DNA of 64,000 nucleotides, taken from positions 992,001 through 1,056,000 of the forward strand of contig WACJ01000076.1 in the NCBI GenBank assembly GCA_008973525.1, given 5' to 3'. Origin of the DNA: Stenopsyche tienmushanensis. Lineage: Eukaryota > Arthropoda > Insecta > Trichoptera > Stenopsychidae. Made by a program: the position numbers and the translations under genes. A model generated the notes under the pieces. It was not told the DNA's origin, ran no database searches, and was given only the letters and a program-made list of their open reading frames with translations. Below, piece by piece: positions 23,144 to 34,275 of this stretch (its first letter is position 1; each line of letters starts with the position of its first letter).

Positions 23144-24734
23144 GGACGCGTATTTATTCAGTGTTCGATTATATTAAGTGTTTAATTGAGCTTAAAAGTT
23201 TCGTGAAGCTCTTTTTTCTTAGTAACGGTATCAAGAAGCTTCCTATTTTCCTATAAGGGAACTATTTAGAAAAACAAGATACTCTACTTGTATTTTTACA
23301 TATTAATAATAAATTTGTGCATACAAATTCCGGGTTATATTTGAATCGCCCTCGTATAATAGAGCTCTCATACAATTTTGATTTTGATGCGTCCGCCGCA
23401 GAAAGCTCGGGGCTGAAAGCTCATGGAGTATATAAATGGCATCGAAGCGATGGTTGCAAAAGTGAATTATGCGGATGGATGGGATTATAGTAAGCCGTAT
23501 CCGATTCCCGGGGAATTTTCCATTTGGACAAGTGGTCAGAGTGCACATCTCCACATCCATCCAGGGAACAAAGCTCCGAGAGCATTTCGCCATAATTGGA
23601 AAGCTCAGGAGCGGCTCTCACGCACTCTGCGAGTTGGTAATATGACATGCGATACGTGTATCACCTGTCACGTAAACATGTCTACCTCTCTCATACGTAC
23701 TACTTCCGTCTTACCCGAACAGGAAGTGTTTTCCCCCCATTTTCACTGGCACGCTCAGCTTTTAGTGTCCGCAAGATTGTGACCCATTTTCCATAGATTT
23801 TCCCACAGAAATCCGCCATCGCATCGAATATTTGTTTCGGGGTCGTCTTTAAAATAAATTATACTTGGCATTTTGTCCGGATTTAGCAACGCATTAGGCG
23901 ATGTCACAAATGTGCATGTAATAAGTCAGTCGGGTGCGCCGGCGCCGCTCCCGCAGGACATTCTGTCCAAAAATCTTGATTTAAATTGGCGCATTAATCA
24001 AATTAAATGCTAATAAATAAAATCCACAGGGAGGATGGGATGGCAACATGAAATGAAATTCATTAGGTGCTCATTCAGATATTTATATGTGTACAATACT
24101 GTCGGGCTGATTTTAGACAGATGCCACATAGGGAGCACTTAACTCCGACAAAATGGCGATCGTAAATTATTCCACTGCAATAAAAAGGTAGATATAACAA
24201 TCCTGAATGGCCTATATATTATCGGAAGAAAAAACCCGAAATACATTTCATAGAAGAATGCGATTTTCCCGAAAATTCTTCTACAAATAGAAATAGATGC
24301 CTTCGGTCATAAACGCTCGTTCTGTGTAAACAACGGCGATACTTGAAACGCTTTGTTAAAAAATGTTTATATTTCATTAAAGACGAAATACTAAGAAATT
24401 ACGAAGAACCAACGTGCAATTGAATAATTGCAAGCTGCTTATAATTTTAATGATCTTCCTCATTAAAAGTATTTTTTTAATGTTATAACGTCCGATGACA
24501 CAGCATGTGTGCCATAGTCTGTGTGATCGTACACGATCATTATGTATGACTTACAATAAATAATAATATATATCCTGTGCCAATTATTTTCATCAACATT
24601 TAATAAACCTATAAATAGGTATTCATATTTTAGTAAGTTAATTTGAATAGATTTTTTTTTAAAGTATGAAGAATTAATGGTGGAAACATCATTATTTGTT
24701 ATTTATAGATAGCCCTGTCTAACTTCATTAATCT
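23144..24734. other. Unique DNA, no assigned gene
   Basis: 23300-23990 is relatively GC-rich with a 119-codon plus frame (23423-23782) and overlapping minus frames (75 and 96 codons). None shows a domain, splice context or repeat. I treat the region as a possible conserved non-coding island. 24000-24730 shows nothing. Confidence 0.35.
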
Positions 24735-24815
24735 GTATGGTAGTATGATCGCGTATTTGCGAGCGAATTCTAGTGATTCAGAAAGAGCACTACATACCTC
24801 ACAGCGCGTGCTAGA
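24735..24815 (+). repeat. Dispersed repeat family B, head part
   Basis: TAGTATGATCGCGTATTTGC, GAGCGAATTCTAGTGATTC, AGAAAGAGCAC. Matching heads are at 49095-49150, 61335-61370 and, inverted, 48795-48860. Confidence 0.6.
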
Positions 24816-24821
24816 AGCACG

Positions 24822-24892
24822 GCATTGAAAATGAAGCGCTATCGATCGCAATATTTGAGAATATTAAGACGTGTATGGGTACCTTTACAGCA
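24822..24892 (+). repeat. Inverted repeat arm, left (partner 26300-26378)
   Basis: ATTGAAAATGAAGCGCTATCG, CAATATTTGAGAATATTAAG, ACGTGTATGGGTACCTTTACAG. The reverse complement, with differences, is at 26300-26378. The arms enclose ~1.4 kb including the hAT C-terminal domain at 24984-25145. Confidence 0.5.
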
Positions 24893-24983
24893 CGACCTCA
24901 CCATTAGGGAGGTCGTGAATTTTATTTATTTAAGAAAGGATAAAAATACAATTCAAAAACAGATAAATAAAATACTAAAAAAT

Positions 24984-25145
24984 TCAAATATTTTGAAAAT
25001 ATGCCCGAAGTAACGTTAAAGCATCGAGTGTTTCGTCTTTAAGTCTGGATCTGATTTTGGTAGCCAGACAACTTGCTACTGAAAATGCACGCTCAGCCTC
25101 CACACTCGTTGGAGGTATCGTCATCACATATTTAAATGCTAGTTC
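24984..25145 (-). pseudogene. hAT transposase C-terminal dimerisation domain (fragment, open frame)
   Basis: On the minus strand 53 codons and a stop read without interruption through IPPTSVEAERAFSVASCLAT, then KIRSRLKDETLDALTLLRAYF. This is the typical hAT C-terminal (dimerisation) signature, where EAERAFS and KIRSRL are the most conserved parts. The rest of the transposase, including the catalytic region, is not found upstream. Two more decayed copies of this domain are at 43965-44245 and 48024-48070. Being open while its relatives are broken suggests a younger copy, but an isolated domain is not a functional transposase. Confidence 0.8.
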
Positions 25146-25179
25146 GAATTGATGACCGCGTGAGCCCCCATTTTTTGTA

Positions 25180-25475
25180 TAACAACAACAATGTGACTGA
25201 TAAAATTCCTTTCTGCTGAGACACTAAAACTAAAACTAACTGATAAAATTCCCGATTTCCCGACAAATTATTTTTTTCCGTCGCTGCAGATGAATACTTA
25301 TATGCTATAGTACTTTGATGTGATTCGTATTTATATTACGGAGGAATACAAAAAATTTAAAGCCCGTATCTATTATATTTCATATCGATATTCCCATTAT
25401 TAGAGTCGAGGTGTAGTAAATACATCACCGGTAGGGTTAATAAAATAATTTGAAAAACATACATGTACACTATAT
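25180..25475 (-). repeat. Dispersed repeat family K (linked to hAT C-terminus), copy 1
   Basis: Landmarks in plus orientation: CTGATAAAATTCCCGATTTC, GCTGCAGATGAATA, TACTTTGATGTGATTCGTA, GCCCGTATCTATTATATTTC, ATATCGATATTCCCATTATT, AGAGTCGAGGTGTAGTAAAT, ACATCACCGGTAGGG, AATTTGAAAAACATA. Repeats at 30965-31085 (right part only), 44245-44450 and 48080-48370. In three of four copies it lies next to the hAT domain, so it is probably part of that element. Confidence 0.75.
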
Positions 25476-26299
25476 ATGTATATATAGATGTATTTCAAGT
25501 GCGTTCCTACGGAAATATGCATGATAAACAATTTTTTCAGATATATTTTTTAAATTAAATTTAATTTGTCCAAGAAATCCATCCGTTATATCAGGAAAAA
25601 AATATTTACTTTTACGACGAACCATTTATTATAGTAAAGATATGAGCTTTGAGCCACATTGTAGATAGCTGTGGTAGTAGTTTTGGATTTGGGCAATCCG
25701 CAAGTTTCCGATGCAGGCCGCACGCATTCCCCAGAGCCTGTTGCGGATTTCGCAAAGCCCTCGCGACCCGTCGGGACTAAAACACGCGTAATTTACGCGT
25801 CGACAAAATTTATTGTTGCACTTGTCGTCTTGGTAAATAATGTCTGCCAAATTTCCGGAGAGACTGCGTAAAGTTGTCTCTCGACCACCTCTACAATTAT
25901 TCGCGGCGTTTCTTCCTCCAGGCGGGAAGATCCGCTCGCAAACAACGTCATTAAGCCGGGTTCCACGAACCAGATGCCGGTTGAATTAATCGTCCAAATT
26001 ATATCGGGGACAAATTGTCAGCTCGCATCCAAAAACAAGATCATCCCATGCGCCTTTATGCCTAAGAACACAAACAAATAAAACAATTTAATTACGGCTT
26101 ATAATCAATCATATGCGTCAGGGTGTATTTTGATTATTCTGTATGTAATACATGCAAGAAATAAAATTATGATGCTAATATAAACACTTCGTGTTTGCCG
26201 AATAAATTTAAAGAACAATAAAAAAAAACTACTGAGATTAGTGAATTGGAGACAGGGACGGAGATAATGTCTTGCGTTTCATCATACGCCCGTACAACA
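25476..26299. other. Unique DNA, no gene seen
   Basis: 25630-25990 is less AT-rich with two short antisense open frames (73 codons minus, 66 plus) lacking domains. Confidence 0.35.
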
Positions 26300-26378
26300 T
26301 TCTGTAAAGGCACCCTTACACATCTAAATATGTTTAAATATTGCAAAAAGCTATCCATAACACTTCATTTTCAATGAA
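26300..26378 (-). repeat. Inverted repeat arm, right (partner 24822-24892)
   Basis: On the minus strand: ATTGAAAATGAAGTGTTATGG, CAATATTTAAACATATTTAG, GTGTAAGGGTGCCTTTACAG. See the left arm. Confidence 0.5.
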
Positions 26379-26384
26379 TATTAT

Positions 26385-26460
26385 AAACAGTGTTAAGGAT
26401 CATTTATTGATATACAAGCTTTACTCACGCTGCGCGGTTTTGAGAGATAAATGAAAGAAC
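26385..26460 (+). repeat. Dispersed repeat family B, tail part
   Basis: AACAGTGTTAAGGATCATTTA, TTGATATACAAGCTTTACTC, ACGCTGCGCGGTTTTGAGAG, ATAAATG. Confidence 0.65.
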
Positions 26461-26794
26461 TTTAATTGTTTAATACATACCTTGTAGTTTTTATATCCAT
26501 TTCATACTCGCAACTCATAGCTCGAAGGCAGGGCTAATATTAATGTTCTACTATGCTTAAAAATCAAATAAATACAATTGTTTGACTAACATTTTCATCC
26601 ACTATTGCATCAAAATATCAATTTTTGTAGACTTTACGATCAAGATTATTATTTAAAATGTGAGTTTATTTTAAAAGAATAATTTAATGCACAATTGTGA
26701 CTATGAGTCGAAATCTAAATGCCGCAATATAAAGCGCGTCTGAAAGATCTTAACTAGAAAATGTATAACAATCTTCTTAATGTATAATAAGAGT

Positions 26795-27125
26795 TTGGTT
26801 TTTATTTTATTTTACACAAACCAATACTGATTGATTCCGTCCGTTTTTATAATATAAGTCAACTAATCTCTCTTTTCTTCGCTATCCTTATGTTCAAGTA
26901 TGGCATCCGATCGCGAGCTACTAATTTATCGTATCAGCGGTCCGAAAAGCGGACCGATTGAGCATACAAACCTTATGGCCACTCCGTCCTCGTTTAGGGC
27001 ATTTTCTATGATCTGTATGATCACAGAAGTAACATAACTTCTAGACACTTTCTATCATAGTATTTTTTTACAACAGTGACCGCCATTTATACGTTAGGTC
27101 AGGTACTTTTGGGACTATTTTTATA
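26795..27125 (+). repeat. Compound repeat: family F plus mariner terminal sequence, copy 1
   Basis: Left part: TTTATTTTATTTTACACAAAC, CAATACTGATTGATT. Middle: GTTCAAGTATGGCATCCGATC and the perfect hairpin CGGTCCG-AAAAG-CGGACCG (arms 26938-26944, 26950-26956). Right part: TAGACACTTTCTATC, TTTTTTTACAACAGTGACCG, GGTACTTTTGGGACTA, which is the reverse complement of the mariner end at 55166-55215. The same composite is repeated at 41008-41360, so the joint predates dispersal. Confidence 0.7.
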
Positions 27126-29289
27126 TATATAATTTTAAAACATATATTATGCTTATGGCGTTGCAATGCATGCCACCGGGTATTCGCTAGTAATAAAATA
27201 TAAATATTATATTATTAAAGACGTTTCCATAAAGTATGTCGTTTTTTTTGTTGTTGATGTATTATCTTCAAAATAGTCTCCTTTTGCTTGTTGAGTAGCA
27301 AGAATGTATTTTTAAGTTTCTCGTATGAGCCTTTATCTTTTCGATGGTCTGAAATAAAAAAAATCGATCCTATTAAACCTCTAACGACTATGGGAGAGAC
27401 GTCTTTTGAGGACAATGTGATGGTGATCATCAAAAAATTATCAGAAAAGATCAGCACATCAGCAGATTATTGCAAAAAAATACTACTTTACTAATTTTCT
27501 TCATTATTTAGAGATTGATAATAAGAAATAGGGTTTGTATTCAAACGTAAAAGAAAAAAAAAACACTATTTAGAACATCAATAGAAGTCAGCTTTGGTGA
27601 ATAGACGCAAAGTCAAAAAGCATTGACCGAAAAAACGACATTACTTATGGGAACATCTAATAACACCGAAATTTTATAACTTACACTCATTTAAATATTA
27701 ATTTTATTACAAATACTTCAAAATGCTTTAAATTACATGTTTTACATCAAACAATGCCCATACAATCAATATTTTTACTTCTAAAATGTGGTTTAAAAAA
27801 ATTGTTTTTTTCGGTTTTTCTAATGATTTTCAATTAATATTATTTATATGACATTATTCGTTTGGGTCTATTTTTCGTGATCGGTGCTAAAAGATATATA
27901 CTTCATTGTTAAGAGCTTTGGTCGATGGCCAAGAAGCTGTTGAAATTGATATCCTATCATAAGCAGATCCAATTTGATTAATATAGAGTGTTTCAATATA
28001 AGCGCTCAACTTTTAAATATAAATAAAATAAGTTTTATATAAAATATTGACTATTTTTTTAATGCATTTTAAATAATATTTTATGGCATTTATTATAAAA
28101 TATAATATAGTTAAAATATTTGCTACAATTTTGTACGGTGGTACGTATTTGATAAGTCAAATTTTTGTAGTGCCGTTTTTTTGGAATCACACGTCGTTGA
28201 TATTAATGTCATCTAATTTATACTATAAATCTTTTATAATAATTTGCCATATATTATTAAATAATTTGTAATGTATTTTTTTAGATTTTGCTTTATTAAC
28301 ATGGTCGCTATAGTCTAACAAATGTTGAGCGTCTTTATTGAAAGTCAACAAAAATAATTTGGTATTCCAAGAACCGACGTTAATAACAAACTTCCACATT
28401 CAGAACGACGACTCAATTGATTAAAGCCATTGTTTTCGGGCATCGATTATCGATAATAACACTCGCTCGGCGGATTGACTTCCCGCTTCCAATTATCCGC
28501 ACATTTCAATTATCCAACGCCGTTTCCTCCGACGCAGATGATTGCTTCTTCTGCTTGCATTACACGCGTCGTTTCCAGTATTCCGCCGTGTGCAATATCT
28601 GCATGCATGCATAATGCACTTTGTCTACCCTCTAATTAAGGCCGATTTCTCTCAAGTCATGCTAAATAATTGATGGTTGCACTTTTTTGGTCCTGTGAAA
28701 AATAGGCGAGCAGATACCGACAAAAGCGGCAATTAAAGCCTTTGACACAGGGAATTATTCATTACTATCTCTTCAAAGAGCATGATGCAACTCATTGAAT
28801 AATACATGCTTCCATACATTTCATATTCATTCATGATGCTCAGTCGATAGTGGCGTTGATCTTTGATAATTTCCTATGAGATTCATCAACATATTATATT
28901 TTACATTGAAAAATCTTAATAATTATCTGAACAACGTGTGATTCGGGCTCACATAATAGGATTGTTTGAGAATGACGATAAGCTCAGAGCTCTGAAGTTG
29001 TTGAACTTGAGCAAGAATTCCTTGACAGTTAAGCCCTTGTGGCATAGTGCATTGTCATGGTGCAGGAGTCAGGTGTCGGAAAAGCATTTATGAAGCCGCT
29101 CATGATGAATATTAGCTCGAGGGCGTTGAAGATCATTCCTGCAGACATCAGCTTCGTATTTTACACACGACTAATTGCTTTCAAAATATTGCCTCCGTTA
29201 AAAGCATATTTTTTAGGTTTAAACACCATGAATATTTGGGCGTTTCTCAATAAACTGGGCAAGTCGTCCTAAGAAAGCTGTCCAGGTCA
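27126..29289. other. Unique AT-rich DNA, no gene seen
   Basis: No domain or shared repeat found. 28400-28620 is less AT-rich. The ORFs at 27215 (minus, 80 codons) and 27288 (plus, 68 codons) are antisense shadows of each other. Confidence 0.4.
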
Positions 29290-29605
29290 TATAACATAAA
29301 ATATTTCCATTGCTTTAAGAAAAATTGAGCATTTTAAAAAAATCTATACAGAGGACTGTTGTCTATGTTATTGTACTTTAGAGGGAATGACTTTTATTAA
29401 CAATCATGTAATATTGCTCAAATAATCAAATAATTTGATGGATTCTTCAAACAATTGTTTAATTTAACTCAATCCAAAGCAACTATATCGCTTTGTTGAC
29501 ATACCAGGGAACTGTTTTTGAGCGTTATAAAAACGCTTTTGATATAATAAAACCAATTTAAATAGATACTTTATGCTGAGCATAGGAATATTGAGTAATT
29601 ATCTT
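29290..29605 (+). repeat. Dispersed repeat family G (L orientation), extended copy
   Basis: Begins with AAAATATTTCCATTGCTTTAA, AATTGAGCATTTT, AGAGGACTGTTG; then ATCATGTAATATTGCTCAAA, AATCAAATAATTTGATGGATT, AAAGCAACTATATCGC, TTTGTTGACATACCAGGGAAC, TGTTTTTGAGCGTTAT, TTGATATAATAAAACCAATTT and TATGCTGAGCATAG. It shows that the TTTCCATTGCTTT block and the CAGGGAACTGTT block belong to one family. Confidence 0.7.
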
Positions 29606-30424
29606 ATAAATTTAACTACGAAGCATATAATAATTCATATTTTTCATACTTTGAAGCATCTTCATGTTGAGAAAAAAGCAGATATTCTCCCGTTATTTGA
29701 ACGAAGCACTCAACGTATGCCTGTATATATTCAAATCGTTTCAATTGTCAACAGATTTCAATCAATCGTCTTGCATAAGGCTTCAATAGATTGAATTGGC
29801 TTTTCCATTCATCAGCATTGAGACGCGCAAGAACGATTGGTACCACTTCCTTTGTTCACTTGAAGGGCCCTTCTGATCTTTATCAACAAAAGTCATTCCC
29901 ATTTTTCAAAACTCCCTCTCAACGCATAAAAATACCGTTACAAAGACATCCTTCACAATGCCCATAGATACATTGATATTAAGCATATCGGCCTTTATGA
30001 AGATACCAGTATTTGTGACATGTGTGTATGTATATAATCGAAGACCCCTTTCTCCCAGTATGGGATCCCCCAAGTTATTGTTTTCGTACAATCTGCATTT
30101 GACCATTGATTGATGATGGTCATAGACAGAGGAGAGTAATTAACGGTGCTCGCATGAGGTACGTTTTCAGATCTTCTGAATCTTTGAGAATTTGAGTGCT
30201 CTTCATTTTATTTTAAAATCTCTTTTAGCTTTCAATCGATTGCGCCGGTACAAAGGCAATTGTGAAGTTTTTTTGTGTCGGAGTAGATAAGCTCTTAATG
30301 GATACGAGGGACAAGATCTGACACAGACAGACTATAGGGATGCCGGAAAATAAGCTATGAGAACGAGCACAACGGCTTGATGTTCAGCTAATACATTTTA
30401 CAATCAACATATATTTCCAATAAG
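29606..30424. other. Unique DNA, no gene seen
   Basis: Short open frames at 29573-29794 (plus) and 29906-30106 (minus) have no domain signature. Confidence 0.4.
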
Positions 30425-30925
30425 GACTATTCTAGTCTATAATTTTGAAAAATTCGATTTTGTTTTTCTTTGCATTGTTTTAAAGTCTTGACTTTTAAAA
30501 ATATGTCCACCAAAGAAATTTTCAAAATTCGGATTATTTACGGAGTTATAGCTATTTTAGTAACGCAGCAACTAGGCCGATCTTACCAGAATGAAATATT
30601 TAAACGAAACTACTTTTTTCAACACGGTTGACATGATATCTCAAGTTTTAATTAACCAATTAACTTTAAATTTTATATCAATCCTTTATATATAGTTTTA
30701 TCTATCGTCTCTACCATATTTATGTCAAAATTATATTTCAAACTATTAAAAAAAAATTAAAACTGTGAAAAAATAAGGCCAAAATTTTTTTTTAAACAGT
30801 GGCCATTTTGTGAAAATAAAATTATGTTTTTTTTGAGATAAGAACTATAGCGACGCTGTTATTAATTAATAATCTTTTAATTTAAATAACTAAAAAAAAT
30901 GAAATCGTGTCAACCAAAATACACC
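30425..30925 (+). repeat. Dispersed repeat family D, full-length copy
   Basis: About 500 bp from ATTTTGAAAAATTCGATTTTG through TTTTAGTAACGCAGCAACTAG, CAACACGGTTGACATGATAT, AAACTGTGAAAAAATAAGG and ATCGTGTCAACCAAAATACAC. It is the mirror of 36815-37330, about 6 kb away. No ORF. The ends are not inverted repeats of each other, so it is not a simple TIR element. Confidence 0.7.
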
Positions 30926-30964
30926 TGTTTTTTAAACCTTATATATTATTTTTTTATAAATACT

Positions 30965-31085
30965 AAAATTCTGAACCCCGTATCCATTATATTTCATATC
31001 GATATTCCCATTATTACAGTTAAGGTGTAGTAAATACATCACCGGTAGGGAAAGGCTAACATAACAATTTGAAAAACAGTCTGTG
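30965..31085 (-). repeat. Dispersed repeat family K, right part only
   Basis: CCCCGTATCCATTATATTTC, ATATCGATATTCCCATTATT, GTGTAGTAAATACATCACCG, GTAGGGAAAGG, AATTTGAAAAACAG. No hAT coding sequence accompanies it here. Confidence 0.75.
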
Positions 31086-32324
31086 AGACTAACGATTAGT
31101 GATCTAGATTTAATATAAGACGAATGCCTTTCAATGATACAGATAATTTTTCATGTCATTTAATATCAACATTGATCTGAAATTCTATAAAAATTATTTT
31201 GAAAGAATTTAAATACTTTTCTTATTTATAATCTTAGATTTCAACAAAACAAGTGATAAAAAGCAATAAAATTTTGGCTTTCGGCCAGAGCTTTCCAAAG
31301 CTTAGAAAGTTGCAATGTGCAATACTCGAATGTAATAAATATAAATTTTATTTATGGCGAGTATCTCTGTTGTGCATTTTTAAGCTCTGTTGTATTTCGG
31401 TTTCAACCCCTATTATATTACACACGAGTAAGCTCACATACCATAATTATTTCCACCATAATCATAGCAAATTAATTTTCAGCATCCCATCATTAAGACG
31501 CTCTTCATTACTCTCAAACAATTAACCACGAAGATTGTTTGGCTCTAAGCTGACCCTATCATCGCTGCTAATGACGTTCTGCCAAACCGAATTGTTGATT
31601 TACCCATATGCACCCTTTCGAACTGCGATCATAATGATGTTAAAATATTAATGCCCGAAAGCTCGATATTAAGGATGCCTAAACTTTTAGCCTCAAATCT
31701 GTTATATAATACATTTCGGTCGACAAAATTTTAGTAGGACTCTTCATATAATGTTGGAGTTGAAAATGTGCTGTTTAAAAGTCTTAATACTTCCGCACTA
31801 TCCACGAAAGCCTCCATTCATATTCGTTACGCTCGTATCAAAGTTGCTCAAGTTACATTCATTCCGAGCGTACGAAAAATATAATAGCTATCCCATACAA
31901 AATGCTATTTCCTTCCATTCTCTAGTCGCAAAGTTTTCTTTATTATGACAGAAAATCCTTTCAAAGTTTCCTTCAAAGCAGGAGTACAAACACGAGACCG
32001 AGTGCAAACTCGACTTGAGAGAACTTTGAACGCTTCGCTGTAAATAGTCCGAGTTGTACGCAGCAAATTCTTGTACGCTAGATTGTCTGAAATCTTCTTC
32101 TTTTTGAAGCAACAACTTTTTAATTTATTCAAGCTCTTCATTGACTTCCTTGAATTATTACATCCCGATGAGGAATGAATTCGTACTATACAGCATAGGG
32201 ATATATTCGAATGAAACTATTCACTTCCAAATGTGTTGCATTTTCGTATGAAATGTCCGACTATCGATCGAAAGTCTTCCATAACAATGTTTTTTGTAAC
32301 AAACAAATAGTGCAATATACTATA
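31086..32324. other. Unique AT-rich DNA, no gene seen
   Basis: ORFs of 65-90 codons occur on both strands (31253, 31751, 31888) but overlap in antisense and show no recognised domain. Confidence 0.4.
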
Positions 32325-32572
32325 ACATTACCAAACACTCGATTGAAACATCTTTATGCCGCTGTTTTTTTGTTTCATTGTGAGCAAACGCGGCACCCGT
32401 CCTGCGCAAAGCTTTCTTATGTGCAAATTTTCAGTCAATATGTGATATATGGCACATTTTAAAACGCATACCGTCCAATACTTTTTAATGATTTTTTTCA
32501 CCATTTGTGGCGTGGTTATTTGATCGACCATTGCGATTTTCGTCTTGGCAGCTCGAACGGCTTCGTTTAAAT
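32325..32572 (-). pseudogene. Mariner transposase N-terminal fragment
   Basis: The minus strand reads CAIYHILTENLHIRKLCAGR then VPRLLTMKQK. This is the signature after the DNA-binding helix-turn-helix in mariner transposases (ILTENLxMRKLCARWVPRLLT). Upstream, at 32548-32569, nucleotides matching AAACGAAGCCGTTCGAGCTG align with the start of the mariner at 55339 (AAACGAGACCGTACGAGCTG). The two are the same family in opposite orientation. The middle is shortened and frames shift, so it is dead. No terminal repeats flank it. Confidence 0.8.
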
Positions 32573-32844
32573 TCTGCCATCCTCTCGTATGAATAGCTCC
32601 AAGGTGAATAATTCATACTTAAATAGTTGCTTTAGGTAGGATAATCATAGATAATAATATAAAGATATACATGTTACACCCATGGAAGAAGTATTGTTTT
32701 TGTGATTTTTTTGGATTTTTATCTTATTAACCTTTGATGAGCATCTACGCGTATTGGTGATCAAATGCAAGCTTTAACAAAGGTATTATTTTGTTGCTTA
32801 AAGTGAAACATGTGGATCGTTTATGTTTATGCGAAGAAATGAAC
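32573..32844. other. Unique AT-rich DNA
   Basis: Nothing recognised. Confidence 0.4.
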
Positions 32845-32960
32845 GTGTTAAGTTTCTTTCGTTTTATATACAAGCTTGACTCACGTTGCGCGGTCCTAAG
32901 AGAAAAGTAGATATGCAAATATATCATCTATGTAAAGCTCGATATAAAATTTATTCACTT
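32845..32960 (+). repeat. Dispersed repeat family B, tail part
   Basis: TATACAAGCTTGACTCACGTT, GCGCGGTCCTAAGAGA, ATATATCATCTATGTAAAG. The extension to ATTTATTCACTTATCAAAGG matches 49435-49480. Confidence 0.6.
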
Positions 32961-33079
32961 ATCAAAGGATTAAGCGCCAGCGACTCACCGGTATGTTTTT
33001 TTGCAGTCAATAAATTAATATCTAAAATTTATAATGCTAAGATGATTTATCATACCCACGCAATAGCGTTATTAATCTG

Positions 33080-33236
33080 AGCAGATCGACAGCGACATCT
33101 TCCGTCTCTCTTTAGGCGCAATGTGTTATTTTAACAGCGCCATCTTGGACATTGCGCCTGCAATACCTTCTTGCGTAGGCACTGTTGCCGGTTAGATGAT
33201 GACGCGCAGGAGGCGTCGATTAGCCTTGGGTGCGGG
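33080..33236 (+). repeat. LTR-family copy, left part, interrupted by a retrotransposon insertion
   Basis: CGACAGCGACATCTTCCGTC, GCAATGTGTTATTTTAACAG, CGCCATCTTGG, CTTCTTGCGTAGGCACTGTTG, GACGCGCAGGAGGC, ending in CCTTGGGTGCGGG (33224-33236). The LTR continues at 34185 after the insertion. Confidence 0.75.
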
Positions 33237-34184
33237 GAGTCCATCACAAAGAAACCAACACAGGGAAGAAACTGGAGATGGGCGTTCCACAGGGGTCCGT
33301 CCTAGGACCCACCCTGTGGAATGTCCTCTACAGCAGCTTACTAGAGGCCAAGATGCCAGTAGGAACAGAACTCATTGCCTTCGCAGACGACGTCACACTG
33401 CTGCTGACAGCCCAGCATCCGTGGGACATGGAAGCGAAGAGCAACGAAGCCCTCGCCAGAATCAACGCGTGGATGCGGTAAAATCGCCTGCAGCTGGCGG
33501 CAGAAAATCGATGAGATACTTCGGGATCCTCTTGGACAACAAGCTAATCTTCAGCAAAAATATCGAAGCAGCTGCGCAGAAGGTGGCCAGCGAGCTCGGA
33601 TGGCTCATGCTCAATGTCGGAGGACCAAAGCTGTGCAGAAGGAACACCATAAATCAGGTCATACATTCAATTCTTCTGTACGGAGCCCCGATATGGCATG
33701 AGTCGCTAAAACACGAGATCTATAGGAAGAAACTGGCCCGGGTCCAACGGCAGGGAGCGCTCTAAGTCACTGCAGCATACAGAACATTATCTTAAGAAGC
33801 AGTGCTCATGATTGCTGGAATCCCCCCTCCAAGCAAAAAAGAGGGCCTTGGACTACAAAGATCCCAAGAATCGCAATTAACACGAACAGAAACTAAGGGA
33901 AGCCTGGCAACGGAGATGGGATCAGTCTAGCAAAGGAAGATGGACCCACCGACTTATCCCGGTCGTTAGTCGGTGGAGGGCCCGGAAATATGGCGAAACG
34001 ATATACCGCTTGACTCAGGTACTCATGGGGCATGGATGCTTCGGGGCGTACCTGGAGCGGACTGGCAAAGAACCATCCGCTAGGTGCCACCACTTCCAAG
34101 CGGAAGACGACGACGCAGAGCACACCACCATAGGCTGTAAGGCTTGGACACCCCAAAGGAAACTGCTTGAAAAAGCAAAAAAAT
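33237..34184 (+). pseudogene. R1-clade-like ORF2 fragment inserted in an LTR, with target duplication
   Basis: Reads in order the reverse-transcriptase block MGVPQGSVLGPTLWN, the catalytic FADDV (33380 area), then after internal deletion and frameshift YFGILLDNKLIFSKNI, LLYGAPIWHESLK, ARVQRQGAL, and QVLMGHGCFGAYLERTGKEP with a damaged knuckle (CHHF...H...C; the second Cys is Phe). The 13-bp CCTTGGGTGCGGG flanks both sides (33224-33236 and 34185-34197). The insert ends in GAAAAAGCAAAAAAAT, a poly-A-like tail inside what is normally coding sequence. This fits a 5'- and 3'-truncated retro-insertion. Long open frames that run from the LTR into it are chimeric artefacts. Confidence 0.85.
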
Positions 34185-34275
34185 CCTTGGGTGCGGGAGG
34201 TCGTCCTTCCCGCAGCCAGATTTCTCTCTCCGACGCCCGTCCACCCCCGTCCGTTCTTCTAAAAGAAGAGCAGAC
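34185..34275 (+). repeat. LTR-family copy, right part
   Basis: CCTTGGGTGCGGGAGGTCGT, CCTTCCCGCAGCCAG, TTTCTCTCTC, CGACGCCCGTCC.. resumes the LTR of 33080 exactly where it was broken. The hairpin arms (GGTGCGGGA, TCCCGCAGCC) lie in this half. Confidence 0.75.

Noticed and set aside
23423..23782. 119-codon plus-strand ORF
   Set aside because: No domain, overlapped by open frames on the minus strand, no poly-A or start context that stands out.
33196..33765. 189-codon plus-strand ORF
   Set aside because: It starts in the LTR, crosses the insertion border and reads the RT region in the wrong frame; the RT motif lies in the overlapping frame at 33230-33481.
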